The notes under the pieces: generated by a model | Told to the model about the DNA's origin: nothing | What the model saw: only the letters and a program-made list of their open reading frames with translations | The model's database searches: none | Origin: Lachnospiraceae bacterium | GTDB lineage: Bacteria; Bacillota; Clostridia; Lachnospirales; Lachnospiraceae | Direction: 5' to 3' | Assembly: GCA_015056795.1 (NCBI GenBank) | Contig: SVFO01000009.1 | Location: forward strand, 7,501-71,500 | DNA length: 64,000 nt | Shown here: piece by piece, positions 8,233 through 17,882 of the stretch | How the letters are laid out: each line of letters begins with the position of its first letter | Position numbering within the stretch: the stretch's first letter is position 1 | Translations under genes and position numbers: made by a program

Positions 8233-9711
8233 ATGAAAAAACCAGATATAGATTGTCCGCCGTATGCTCCAATACTTATGGAATCCACCAGAGCCATTGG
8301 ATACTCAACAGAATCGGCAATTGCAGACATTTTAGACAACAGCATAGCTGCCGGAGCTAAAGAAATACAGATTTTTTATAATACGATGCCAAAACCGTAT
8401 ATTGCTTTTCTGGATAATGGAAAAGGCATGAATGAGCAGGCAATTACGGAGGCGATGCGTTATGGCAGCAGTAGTCCGATAGATGAGAGGGAAGCCGGTG
8501 ATTTGGGCAGATATGGACTTGGTATGAAAATGGCTTCATTGTCTCAATGTAGATGTCTTTCTGTAATTTCAAAACAAGGAGAAGAGATTCAAGGACGTCG
8601 ATGGGATCTAAATCATATAATCGCGACAGAATCATGGAGCCTTGAACAACTGGATATTGATGAAATAGAAGCGCTTCCAGAAAGCGAGCGATTATTCAAT
8701 GCAATACAAGGGACATTGGTTTTGTGGCAAGATTTAGATAAAATCAAAACAGGAAGCTTAACATTAGAAAAAGCGTTAGAAGATAGAATGATAGCTGTCA
8801 AGCAGCATCTCGAATTAGTTTTTCACAGATATCTTTCGGGTGATGGGGTAAAGCGTTTATCTATAATGATTAATGGTGTAAAACTTGCACCGTTTGATCC
8901 TTTTTTTGTCACTAAAAGTACAGTAGTAATGGATGATGAGAAAATTGATTTACCAGGAAGAAAGGGCAAAGTTATAGTTACACCATATGTTCTACCACAT
9001 CCTTCAAATATGAGTAAGGCAGAGCTTGATTTATACGGAGGAAAGGAAGGATTACGGTCATTACAGGGTTTTTATATATACAGGAACAAAAGACTACTTA
9101 CTTGGGGGACATGGTTTGGTCTTACAAGAAAAGATGAATTTACTAAACTAGCAAGGGTAAAAGTAGATATACCCAATTCCCTTGATGACTTATGGACATT
9201 AGATATTAAGAAATCCACTGCGTATCCGCCAGAAATTGTTAAAACTAGATTAAAACAATTAATTAGTACTATGACTAGTGGAAGTAAAAGATCATGGACT
9301 TTTAGACAAAAAAGAGAGACGAACAGTACGACCGTTCATGTTTGGAATAAGGTGGAAACCAGAGATGGCATAAGATATATTGTCAATCAAGAACATCCGG
9401 CATTAGAAGCTTTGTATGATCGTTTGGAAGAGGAAGAAAGAAAATTACTTAAAGGGTATTTGGACACAGTACAAAATAATTTACCACTGAATAATCTTCA
9501 CATGGACCTGAATCAAGATGCAAAGATAATTTGTGATAGCAAGAATGAAGAAAAACAAAAGGTTCTATATTTGGCTAAGACCATTATTAAGGATGCTATT
9601 AGAGATGGTCATATTGAAGAGACAATGAAAAATCTAGAGATTGTGGAGCCCTTTTCTGATTACATTAAGGATATTGAGATGGTATACAAAGAGGTAAAAA
9701 AGAATGGCTGA
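8233..9711 (+). CDS. MutL/Hsp90-type (GHKL) ATPase of an Mza-like defence system
   Basis: A 492-aa protein with a complete N-terminal Bergerat fold: N box ILDN (Asp35-Asn36), DNGKG (61-65) and GRYGLGMKMASLSQ (92-105), the arrangement of MutL, Hsp90 and topoisomerase VI ATPases. Later segments such as FYIYRNKRLLTWGTW (about 281-295) resemble the second domain of such ATPases. No endonuclease metal motif of the DQHA(X)2E(X)4E kind is seen. It overlaps the Z1 gene by 8 bases and so is translationally coupled to it. In Mza-type systems this is the MutL-like component; ATP-driven clamp formation on DNA is inferred from the family. Confidence 0.85.
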   Translation: MKKPDIDCPPYAPILMESTRAIGYSTESAIADILDNSIAAGAKEIQIFYNTMPKPYIAFLDNGKGMNEQAITEAMRYGSSSPIDEREAGDLGRYGLGMKMASLSQCRCLSVISKQGEEIQGRRWDLNHIIATESWSLEQLDIDEIEALPESERLFNAIQGTLVLWQDLDKIKTGSLTLEKALEDRMIAVKQHLELVFHRYLSGDGVKRLSIMINGVKLAPFDPFFVTKSTVVMDDEKIDLPGRKGKVIVTPYVLPHPSNMSKAELDLYGGKEGLRSLQGFYIYRNKRLLTWGTWFGLTRKDEFTKLARVKVDIPNSLDDLWTLDIKKSTAYPPEIVKTRLKQLISTMTSGSKRSWTFRQKRETNSTTVHVWNKVETRDGIRYIVNQEHPALEALYDRLEEEERKLLKGYLDTVQNNLPLNNLHMDLNQDAKIICDSKNEEKQKVLYLAKTIIKDAIRDGHIEETMKNLEIVEPFSDYIKDIEMVYKEVKKNG

Positions 9712-12508
9712 TTTAAAGAATTGTGAAATCATAGCAAGAACAATGCTTAAAGAATCTATCGAGAGTAAAAGCATTACTGAAGAAGATATTGTCAAGGCAA
9801 TAAAAAATGTGTCTTTATTAATACCTATGACTGAAGAAGAGATGAAAATTGTTGAGAAACAACTGCAATCAAGTTTATCAATCAGACTTGATTTGGGAAT
9901 CGATGTGATTCGGGAAACAACATATCATCCCTGGCTTTCGAATCGAAAAGCACAAATGGATTTTTATTATTGGAATAGATATTCGATGTTCCTTGAAACA
10001 GATCAAGGATGGAATGCGGATGTGGTTGAAACACTGGGTGATGTAAGCGATCAAATACTAGATTTATGTGGAAATCCAGAAGAGAAAGGAATTTGGAAAC
10101 GCAAAGGTTTGGTATTGGGAGACATACAATCGGGAAAAACATCAAACTATTTGGCATTATGCAATAAGGCTGCCGATGCAGGGTACAAGCTAATAGTATT
10201 ACTGACGGGGACAATAGAGAGTTTAAGGAGGCAAACACAAGAAAGAGTAGATGCGGGGTTTGTTGGCCTTAATAGTAGAAATGTGTTACAAAAGAACCCT
10301 GAAAAGAAATATATAGGAGTTGGAAATGTAGATAGCAACAGAACGGCATATCCATTTACAAATATACTTTCAGATTTCAATTCATCAAAACTGCAAGCAT
10401 TCGGTTTTAATATCATTGGCATGCCGGAACCTGTTATTCTTGTGCTTAAAAAGAATAAAAGTGTTTTAGAAAATCTAGCGACATGGTTAAGTACGCGGAA
10501 TACATCTAAAATTGGGGAGAAAATTGATCTTCCATTATTGCTGATAGATGATGAGGCTGATAATGCTTCCGTTAATACAAATAACGAAGATAAAAAACCC
10601 ACTGCAATTAATAATGCGATAGTAGAAATTCTAAAACTATTTAACCGCTCTTCTTATGTCGCAGTAACAGCGACTCCATTTGCAAATATATTTATAGACC
10701 CTGACCTGGACAGAGGGACGGACGAGTTTAATCTGTTTCCTAGTGATTTTATATATGCGTTATCTTCTCCGACCAATTATATTGGAGCGAATAGAATATT
10801 TGGTGCTAACGCAGATTATGGTGACGCACTGGAGACAATAGATGATGTGGTAATTGATGAACCGAATGGTAGATATGTATTTAGATCAAAGGATAAATCA
10901 TATCATCAAGTACCATACCTTCCGTCTAGTCTAAAAGATGCTATCAAATATTTTTTGTTAGCAAATGCTGTGATGGATAGGACTCAATCAACAAAGTCAC
11001 ATCGTTCTATGCTTATAAATGTAAGTCAATATGTTAATGTTCAAAATGAAGTATTTGATTTAGTGAATATTTATCTTAAGGGATTAAAGAATAAAATACA
11101 GTCATATAGCAAATTGAATTATGATGTCGCAATTAGAAATGAAACTATAAAAGAATTATATAAAACATGGGAAGAATACGGTTTATCGCAGAACAGTGGC
11201 ATTGGTTTTAAGGATGCCCTACAATATTTGTACGAAGCAGTGATGCCTATTGAGATAAGGCTTGTTAATCAGAAGGCAAAAGAGAAGGGCGTTGAACGCC
11301 TGGATTATGAACCATACAAGGAAACAGGTTTGAGAGTTATTGCAATAGGAGGAAATAGCTTATCTAGGGGACTTACACTAGAAGGTTTGATTGTAAGTTA
11401 TTTTGATAGAAATTCACAGATGTACGATACACTCATGCAGATGGGTAGATGGTTTGGATATAGAATAGGATATGAGAAACTATTTAAGATTTGGATGGAA
11501 CCCGAAGCGATATCATGGTATGAGTATATAACTGATGCAACGGCAGAATTGAGAGAAGAAATTCTTGAAATGAAACGAGTTGGTCTTACACCGAAAGATT
11601 TTGGTCTAAAAGTCCAGCAAAATAAAACGGCACTGTTTGTTACGGCCAGAAGCAAGATGAGGGCGACGACAACGGTTGAACAGTGGATTTCCTTAGCGGC
11701 GGAAGTGATAGAAACCCCCAGGTTAATTGCAAATTATGATACCTGTTTGAAGGTAAACCTACAAGCTACAATTGCCTTTTTATTTCAGCTGAAGACCGCA
11801 GGTAAATATTGGAATAAAGAATACAATTTCGATAACAATAGGGCAGTATTTACTGGAGTAGAGAAAGACATTGTTGCTAAGTACATCGAAGGTTTTGTTT
11901 CTCATCCGCGCCACATACCATTCAACGCAAAGGATTTATCAGAGTATATTCGACAACTAAGCGAATTCCCAGAATGGACGGTAGCGGTAATTGGCGGTTC
12001 GGGTTCATTGCTTGAAGCAGAGTATTTTCCGCCGGAACTAAGAGAACTGGAGATTCGGTACTCGAAAAGAGTTGTACGTAGGGATGACAGCTGTTTACTT
12101 ATTTCAGGTCAACGGGCAAGAGTAGGAGTCCCGGGGGCAACAAAATATGGCTTAAATGAGAAAGAGATAAAGGATATAGAGAATGCTTATCGTAAGGAAG
12201 GTTCAGCGCAAACTATACCTGACAAACCATATTTAAGGACTAAACGAGCCCCCGTATTACTAATCTACATTATGCAAATTGATAAAGATATAAAATCGGT
12301 TAAGGATGAGAATGGAAAGGCGAAGCGTAAATTTGATTCCGATAAAGCGTCCATAGAACTGGTAAACGATTGTCCTATTATTGGTTTGGGTATTGGATTC
12401 CCAGGGGTCGATGGCAATGGTGAAAGCAAGAAAATTAAATATGTCTTAAATCGAGTTGGAGAGAGGGACATGCTTAATTTTGAGGAGGATACTGATGATG
12501 AAGATTAG
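9704..12508 (+). CDS. Z1-domain helicase-like protein
   Basis: A 934-aa P-loop protein. Walker A is GDIQSGKT (139-146), the DEAD-like box is IDDEADNAS (281-289), a VAVTATPFANIF motif III-like segment follows, and RGLTLEGL...QMGRWFGYR supplies the arginine-finger region. Together these define the Z1 family, superfamily-2-like ATPases found beside methyltransferases, AIPR and MutL-like genes. It is predicted to translocate on or remodel DNA or protein; the C-terminal 300 residues have no motif I recognise. It overlaps both the ATPase gene (8 bases) and the DUF4420 gene (14 bases). Confidence 0.88.
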   Translation: MADLKNCEIIARTMLKESIESKSITEEDIVKAIKNVSLLIPMTEEEMKIVEKQLQSSLSIRLDLGIDVIRETTYHPWLSNRKAQMDFYYWNRYSMFLETDQGWNADVVETLGDVSDQILDLCGNPEEKGIWKRKGLVLGDIQSGKTSNYLALCNKAADAGYKLIVLLTGTIESLRRQTQERVDAGFVGLNSRNVLQKNPEKKYIGVGNVDSNRTAYPFTNILSDFNSSKLQAFGFNIIGMPEPVILVLKKNKSVLENLATWLSTRNTSKIGEKIDLPLLLIDDEADNASVNTNNEDKKPTAINNAIVEILKLFNRSSYVAVTATPFANIFIDPDLDRGTDEFNLFPSDFIYALSSPTNYIGANRIFGANADYGDALETIDDVVIDEPNGRYVFRSKDKSYHQVPYLPSSLKDAIKYFLLANAVMDRTQSTKSHRSMLINVSQYVNVQNEVFDLVNIYLKGLKNKIQSYSKLNYDVAIRNETIKELYKTWEEYGLSQNSGIGFKDALQYLYEAVMPIEIRLVNQKAKEKGVERLDYEPYKETGLRVIAIGGNSLSRGLTLEGLIVSYFDRNSQMYDTLMQMGRWFGYRIGYEKLFKIWMEPEAISWYEYITDATAELREEILEMKRVGLTPKDFGLKVQQNKTALFVTARSKMRATTTVEQWISLAAEVIETPRLIANYDTCLKVNLQATIAFLFQLKTAGKYWNKEYNFDNNRAVFTGVEKDIVAKYIEGFVSHPRHIPFNAKDLSEYIRQLSEFPEWTVAVIGGSGSLLEAEYFPPELRELEIRYSKRVVRRDDSCLLISGQRARVGVPGATKYGLNEKEIKDIENAYRKEGSAQTIPDKPYLRTKRAPVLLIYIMQIDKDIKSVKDENGKAKRKFDSDKASIELVNDCPIIGLGIGFPGVDGNGESKKIKYVLNRVGERDMLNFEEDTDDED

Positions 12509-13448
12509 CACGAACGATCTAATGGAAAAGTGGAAAGCATTTAAGACTCAAGAAGGAATGCTGCAACGGTTAGATCCAAAGCATCCCATGGATTTTTTCA
12601 TTGGTATTAATGGAAATGGAAACAATGAACTTGTTTTAATTACTACAATCGAGCCAATTCAGTTGAAATCTAGCGATTCTTTTGAGGTTGAAAAGAATAT
12701 AAGAAAAGATGGCCGTTGGGCTACTCAAATAGCTCTTACAAAAAAAGAAAATGAAGATATTTTTTCGAGGTTTTGCTTAGAGTTGGTAGAAGTGTCTGCA
12801 CATGCAAATAATGAAAAAGAAGGACTGATTAGTATTGTTAGAAGATTTATGGCATGGCAGAGGCTGTTTGCGAACCATAATAATGACCTTTCTGCAAATG
12901 TGATTAAGGGATTAATCGGTGAGCTAGTATTCTTAAAAAAAGCGTCTGAACATTATGGATGGGAAACGGCATTGACGGCATGGACAGGACCAGATGGAGC
13001 GGATAGGGATTTTATTTTTGCAGAGAAGTGGTTTGAAATAAAGGCCGTTTCTACTGGAAAAGACGGTGTTACAATCTCGTCTTTAAATCAGTTAGAGAAT
13101 CCTTCGCCTGGTGATCTTCTGATTTTTCGAATTGATGAAACGGTTGCGACTGATGCAAGTGCAATTTCTGTTGTGGACTTGATTGAAGAAGTTAGACAGA
13201 GTATTATTGATAATCCGGTATGGACTCAGAAATTTGATGAAAAACTAATTTTACTTGGATACATCAAGAAAAAAACATATGAAACACTTTACTTCTCGAT
13301 TGGTGAATTTAATTGTTATTGCGTGGATGATACTTTTCCGAGATTAATTACGAATGATGTGCCACCTGAAGTTATTTCTGTCAAATATGAGCTGTCAATC
13401 CCTGGATTAGACAGATGGAAAGTTGATGAGGAAAACCTATGGAATTAA
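12495..13448 (+). CDS. DUF4420-type PD-(D/E)XK protein
   Basis: A 317-aa protein. The ATG at 12495 (or 12498) is chosen because GAGGAGG lies 6-9 bases upstream; an earlier in-frame ATG at 12456 lacks such a site. A nuclease-like core is visible: GELVFL with Glu143, GADRDF with Asp170/Asp172, then FEIKAVS with Glu181 and Lys183, which fits E-x(n)-D-x(n)-ExK of the PD-(D/E)XK superfamily. DUF4420 (PD-(D/E)XK motif) proteins regularly accompany Z1 and AIPR genes. It is the best visible candidate for the DNA-cutting subunit. It overlaps the AIPR gene by 10 bases. Confidence 0.82.
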   Translation: MMKISTNDLMEKWKAFKTQEGMLQRLDPKHPMDFFIGINGNGNNELVLITTIEPIQLKSSDSFEVEKNIRKDGRWATQIALTKKENEDIFSRFCLELVEVSAHANNEKEGLISIVRRFMAWQRLFANHNNDLSANVIKGLIGELVFLKKASEHYGWETALTAWTGPDGADRDFIFAEKWFEIKAVSTGKDGVTISSLNQLENPSPGDLLIFRIDETVATDASAISVVDLIEEVRQSIIDNPVWTQKFDEKLILLGYIKKKTYETLYFSIGEFNCYCVDDTFPRLITNDVPPEVISVKYELSIPGLDRWKVDEENLWN

Positions 13449-15526
13449 CAGACTACAGGAAAGACTATTTAGAAAATGTTAAAATGATGGCTGCTGCTGA
13501 AAATGAAGGAACAGTAGCTATGTTTGTAGGAGCAGTGTTGCGAGATTTACAGGAATTAAATACTATCCCGGATTATGAACAGTGCTATTCTGTTGGGAAA
13601 AATGGTCGAAAATCATATCGTGTAGATGCATACGCATTTGATGATTATGATTATTCAATGTCGTTATTTATTGCAGATTTTGAGGGCAGTGAAACTATAA
13701 ACATAATTACCAGAACGGAATCAGTCACGCTTTTTGATAAGCTATACTCGTTTGTTGATGGATGCCTAAATGGTAATTTTAGAAATTCTATAGAGATCAG
13801 CACACCAGTATATGATCTTGTAGAAAGACTGGTTAATCTTGAGCACACTATTCGTAAATTTCGTTTCTTTATTCTAACGGATAAAGAAATGAGTGAAAAG
13901 ATATCTTCTATTGAAACAAGTGAGATAAATGGTGTGCCAATTGAATATAACATATGGGACATGCGAAGGTTGTTTCGAGTAATGGGCACAGGTGAAGGCC
14001 ATGAGCCTGTAATGATAGATTTTATGGAAATAGCTAACAAGGGGCTTCCGTGTTTAGAAGCAAGTGATGTGTCCAATGATGATATTAAGTGCTTGCTTTG
14101 TGTGATTCCAGGAGAAATACTGGCTGATTTGTATGACAAATATGGCAGTACTTTGTTAGAAGGAAATGTTAGATCTTTTTTATCCGTAAAGGGAAAGGTC
14201 AATAAGAATATAAGAAAAACAATTATTGAAGCTGACGGTGAAACCAAGAGAATGTTTTTTGCATACAATAATGGAATATCTGCGACGGCAACTAGTGTTC
14301 AAATTAGCGAGCTGGATGGAGTAAAATATATAATGGCCATTAATAATTTACAGATTGTTAATGGTGGACAAACTACGGCTTCTTTGTCTAATACACGGTT
14401 TAAGGATAAAGCAGATTTATCAGGTATATATGTTCAGATGAAACTAACGGTCATTCCGGACCATGATCAAGCGCAAGTTTTAATTCCTAAAATCTCTAGA
14501 GGATCAAACAGTCAAAATAAAGTTAGTGATGCGGATTTCTTTTCGAACCATGAATTTAATATTCGAATGCAACAGATTTCCAGGAGAATATATGCTCCTG
14601 CAGTTAATGGCCTTCAATATGAAACTCATTGGTTTTTCGAACGATCAAGGGGACAATATGATCAAGAACAGAGCAAAATGACAGCTGCTGAAAAAAGAAA
14701 GTATCAGATGCAAAACCCGAAGAATCAGAAAATTACGAAAACCGATTTCGCTAAATTTCAAAATACATGGAGGGAATATCCATATTTTGTTAATATGGGG
14801 GCGCAAAAAAACTTTTCAAAATTTGCAACATATATAGTCGAGGAATGGAGCAAAGACGATTCACAGTTCAATGAATTGTATTATAGAAATACTGTTGTAA
14901 TTGCAATTTTGTATGATTGTGTGGATAAGATTGTTCCCAAACAGAGTTGGTATGAGAAGGGATACAAAGCTAATATAGTCGTATATGCAATAGCATATTT
15001 TCATTTTCTTATAAAGAAACAATTTCCAGGATGTGAACTGAATATGCGATATATCTGGGACAAACAAAGAGTACCAGATGAATTGGTGGGGGAGTTTGTT
15101 AAATTGACAAGATTTATTTTTGATCATATAACAGACAGTAAACGACCTATAACAAATGTAACTGAATGGTGTAAAAAAGAGCAGTGCTGGATTTTGCTAA
15201 AGGCAAAAGATTATGTATTGGACGAATCAGTTTCTGAATATTTGATTGACAAGTATCAACAACGCAAAGCTAAAGCAGATGGAAAAAAGGAACACTTGTT
15301 GGAAACAGGAATACAGGTTCAAGCAGAAGTGATATCGAAAGGGCCGGAATACTGGGAAAAGGCATTACGTTGGGGCAAAGAAAAGAAGTTGTTGTCGGAC
15401 ATTGATGTTAGTTTCTTGACGACAGCCACAAAAATGAATTATGGTAGGATACCATCTGAGAAGCAATGTCAGAGAATAATTAATATTGCCTCAAAACTTA
15501 TTGATGAAGGATTTACGGGAGAATGA
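13439..15526 (+). CDS. AIPR-family abortive-infection protein
   Basis: A 695-aa protein with the two AIPR hallmarks, YNNGI (276-280) and QIVNGGQTT (305-313), preceded by an alpha/beta N-terminal domain (about 1-200) that may be nuclease-like. AIPR proteins were first linked to phage abortive infection and recur with Z1, MutL-like ATPases and DUF4420. The catalytic activity of the family is not known to me. Its start overlaps the DUF4420 stop, and the methyltransferase follows 3 bases after its own stop, so it sits in the middle of one long transcript. Confidence 0.87.
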   Translation: MELTDYRKDYLENVKMMAAAENEGTVAMFVGAVLRDLQELNTIPDYEQCYSVGKNGRKSYRVDAYAFDDYDYSMSLFIADFEGSETINIITRTESVTLFDKLYSFVDGCLNGNFRNSIEISTPVYDLVERLVNLEHTIRKFRFFILTDKEMSEKISSIETSEINGVPIEYNIWDMRRLFRVMGTGEGHEPVMIDFMEIANKGLPCLEASDVSNDDIKCLLCVIPGEILADLYDKYGSTLLEGNVRSFLSVKGKVNKNIRKTIIEADGETKRMFFAYNNGISATATSVQISELDGVKYIMAINNLQIVNGGQTTASLSNTRFKDKADLSGIYVQMKLTVIPDHDQAQVLIPKISRGSNSQNKVSDADFFSNHEFNIRMQQISRRIYAPAVNGLQYETHWFFERSRGQYDQEQSKMTAAEKRKYQMQNPKNQKITKTDFAKFQNTWREYPYFVNMGAQKNFSKFATYIVEEWSKDDSQFNELYYRNTVVIAILYDCVDKIVPKQSWYEKGYKANIVVYAIAYFHFLIKKQFPGCELNMRYIWDKQRVPDELVGEFVKLTRFIFDHITDSKRPITNVTEWCKKEQCWILLKAKDYVLDESVSEYLIDKYQQRKAKADGKKEHLLETGIQVQAEVISKGPEYWEKALRWGKEKKLLSDIDVSFLTTATKMNYGRIPSEKQCQRIINIASKLIDEGFTGE

Positions 15527-15529
15527 TAT

Positions 15530-16453
15530 ATGAGAGTTGCGGCACTTTTTTCGGGATGTGGTGGATTAGATCTTGGATTTGAGAAGGCAGGCTATGAGAT
15601 TGTTTGGGCGAATGATTATGATAAATATGCTGTTCAAACTTACAATCTCAATATGAAAACGCATGCTATTTGCGCTGATATTAATAGCTTGGACTTAAAT
15701 GAAATACCTCAACATGATGTCCTTATAGGTGGATTTCCATGTCAGCCATTTAGCATGATGGGACAAGAAAAAGGATTTAATGACACGCGGGGGACTTTAT
15801 TTTTTAGAGTTATGGAAATTGTGGATAATCAAAAAACACGCGGATTTCCTCCCAAAGTAATTGTTTTGGAGAATGTGAGAAACCTGTTGACGCATGATAA
15901 TGGGAAAACCTTTTTTAGGATTAAAGGAGAGTTAAATGAACGCGGATATAAAGTCTATGCAAAACTATTAAATAGTGCCGATTATGGTGTTCCACAGACT
16001 AGAAATAGAGTATTTATAGTCTGTTTTCACGATCAAGAGATAGAATATGAATTTCCGTCCGTTATACCGCTTGAAAAAACTCTTCAAGATATTCTTGAAC
16101 AAGAGGTGGATGAAAAGTATTTTTTGTCCGAGAAAATCAAGAAGACAATCTTGTCTGATGGCAGTGGTAATTATTTTGCTAAATCGGAAACAGATCTGAG
16201 TATTGCACGCCCTTTGACGGCAACAATGGCCAAGATGCATCGTGCATGTCAAGATAATTATGTGACGCAGAATGGAAGGCTAAGAAGACTAACACCAAGA
16301 GAGTGCGCAAGATTACAGGGGTTTTCTGACACATTTAAGTTTAATGTTTCGGATGCCCAAGCATATAAACAATTTGGTAATGCAGTTACTGTTGATGTAG
16401 CGTATGCAATAGCTAAAAGTATTAGAGAAAAGGTAGATTTTAATAATGATTAG
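15530..16453 (+). CDS. DNA cytosine-C5 methyltransferase (first)
   Basis: A 307-aa C5-methyltransferase with all main motifs: I LFSGCGGLDLGF (6-17), IV GGFPCQPFS with catalytic Cys71, VI ENVRN (114-118), VIII QTRNRVFIV (156-164), IX TPRECARLQGF and X FGNAVTV. The target-recognition region between VIII and IX is short (about 90 residues), as in single-specificity enzymes. It should protect the host from the linked effectors or mark self DNA; the target site cannot be read from sequence. It overlaps the second methyltransferase gene by 8 bases. Confidence 0.93.
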   Translation: MRVAALFSGCGGLDLGFEKAGYEIVWANDYDKYAVQTYNLNMKTHAICADINSLDLNEIPQHDVLIGGFPCQPFSMMGQEKGFNDTRGTLFFRVMEIVDNQKTRGFPPKVIVLENVRNLLTHDNGKTFFRIKGELNERGYKVYAKLLNSADYGVPQTRNRVFIVCFHDQEIEYEFPSVIPLEKTLQDILEQEVDEKYFLSEKIKKTILSDGSGNYFAKSETDLSIARPLTATMAKMHRACQDNYVTQNGRLRRLTPRECARLQGFSDTFKFNVSDAQAYKQFGNAVTVDVAYAIAKSIREKVDFNND

Positions 16454-17882
16454 GCATCTAGAAGAGATAGAGCAAGTATTGAAGAATGTGGATATGATGC
16501 AGGCTGATGATGCATCGGCCAAGTATTTTTTATCAAATATAGCGTTTGATTCAAATGAGGAAGATCGCAAAATAATAGTTGATTACATTAATCAAAATAT
16601 TGATAGCCTTTCGGAAAAGTACAAGTTCATTTCTGGTTATACTTCGGCACTATGTTTAAGACAAAAATGCAGTCTGTGTTCTGTAAAAAAATGGTGCGGT
16701 AAATTTAGGGCAAAGATTCAAAAAAAAGAAATACATAGGACTGGATTTGTTTATGCGGATTTTTTCTGCGGCGCGGGAGGCCTTTCACTAGGGTTTAAAA
16801 GTGCTGGTTTCAAGCTTAGTTTGGCTAATGATATTCAAGAATGTTGTATTGATACATATAGGTTTAATCATCCTGAAACACCAACTTATAATATAGTGGC
16901 TGGCGATATAAATGATATTTTGGCTAATGTGGAAAAAAATCGAAGATTTAGTGATATTGATGTGGTCGCAGGAGGACCGCCATGTCAAGGATTTAGTATG
17001 GCTAATAGACAACGACTTATAGATGACCCCAGAAATCATTTATATAAGTCATATGTGGCAGTAATTAACAAATTACATCCAAAGTTTATAGTAATGGAAA
17101 ATGTTAGAGGTATTCTTAGTGTTATGGATCAAATAGATGCTGATTTTTCGACTATCGGATACAGCGTCAAGGCCAAGCTTTTAAATGCGAAAGACTTTGG
17201 AATTCCACAGAATCGTGAGAGAGTCATAGTTATTGGTAATTGTTTGGGAATAGATAATGAGAGCATTTTTGGCGAAATACTCGAAAAATCATCGAAAATG
17301 ACTTCTGTTAATTTGGAAGATGCTATTGCTGATCTAAGACCATTAGAAGCTAAAAGAAGAAAAAATAATACAGAAATAGAAGATTCGAAGTCTGGTTTTA
17401 ATATTACTAAAAAGGAAGTTGCGCAGGAGAGCGCTTATGTAAAATTAATAAATAAAATGGGTGACACATCGATTTTGTTTAATCATAAGGCCAGATATAA
17501 TAATGATCGAGATATCGAGATTTTTGGCAGACTTGATCCGGGAGATAATTCAACTGATCCCAAAATAAGTGACATAATGCCATATAAACGTCGAGAAAGG
17601 ATTTTTAAGGATAAATATTATAAACTTGAGATGGATAAACCGTGTAAAACAATTACGGCGCACATGAAATATGATTGTAATATGTATATTCATCCGAACC
17701 AAGCAAGAGGCCTAACACCTAGGGAAGCGGCTCGAGTACAATCTTTCCCAGATGATTATTTTTTTCGAGGATCGTATACGAAAACATATATGCAAATAGG
17801 TAATTCAGTTCCGCCTTTGCTAAGCAAAACTATTGCTGAGGTGATAAAAAATAGATTGGAGGGTCTTAATGGCTGCGTATGA
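16446..17882 (+). CDS. DNA cytosine-C5 methyltransferase (second) with N-terminal four-cysteine extension
   Basis: A 478-aa C5-methyltransferase. Motif I is DFFCGAGGLSLGF (105-117), motif IV GGPPCQGFS with catalytic Cys180, motif VI ENVRGI, motif VIII QNRERVIVIG, motif IX LTPREAARVQSFPDDY and motif X IGNSVPP. About 100 residues precede motif I. They contain Cys70, Cys75, Cys78 and Cys84 (C-x4-C-x2-C-x5-C), close to the iron-sulfur loop of endonuclease III-type glycosylases, so a metal site is likely. The enzyme differs from its neighbour (PPCQ versus FPCQ), so the two are not a recent duplication. It overlaps the next gene by 14 bases. Confidence 0.92.
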   Translation: MIRHLEEIEQVLKNVDMMQADDASAKYFLSNIAFDSNEEDRKIIVDYINQNIDSLSEKYKFISGYTSALCLRQKCSLCSVKKWCGKFRAKIQKKEIHRTGFVYADFFCGAGGLSLGFKSAGFKLSLANDIQECCIDTYRFNHPETPTYNIVAGDINDILANVEKNRRFSDIDVVAGGPPCQGFSMANRQRLIDDPRNHLYKSYVAVINKLHPKFIVMENVRGILSVMDQIDADFSTIGYSVKAKLLNAKDFGIPQNRERVIVIGNCLGIDNESIFGEILEKSSKMTSVNLEDAIADLRPLEAKRRKNNTEIEDSKSGFNITKKEVAQESAYVKLINKMGDTSILFNHKARYNNDRDIEIFGRLDPGDNSTDPKISDIMPYKRRERIFKDKYYKLEMDKPCKTITAHMKYDCNMYIHPNQARGLTPREAARVQSFPDDYFFRGSYTKTYMQIGNSVPPLLSKTIAEVIKNRLEGLNGCV

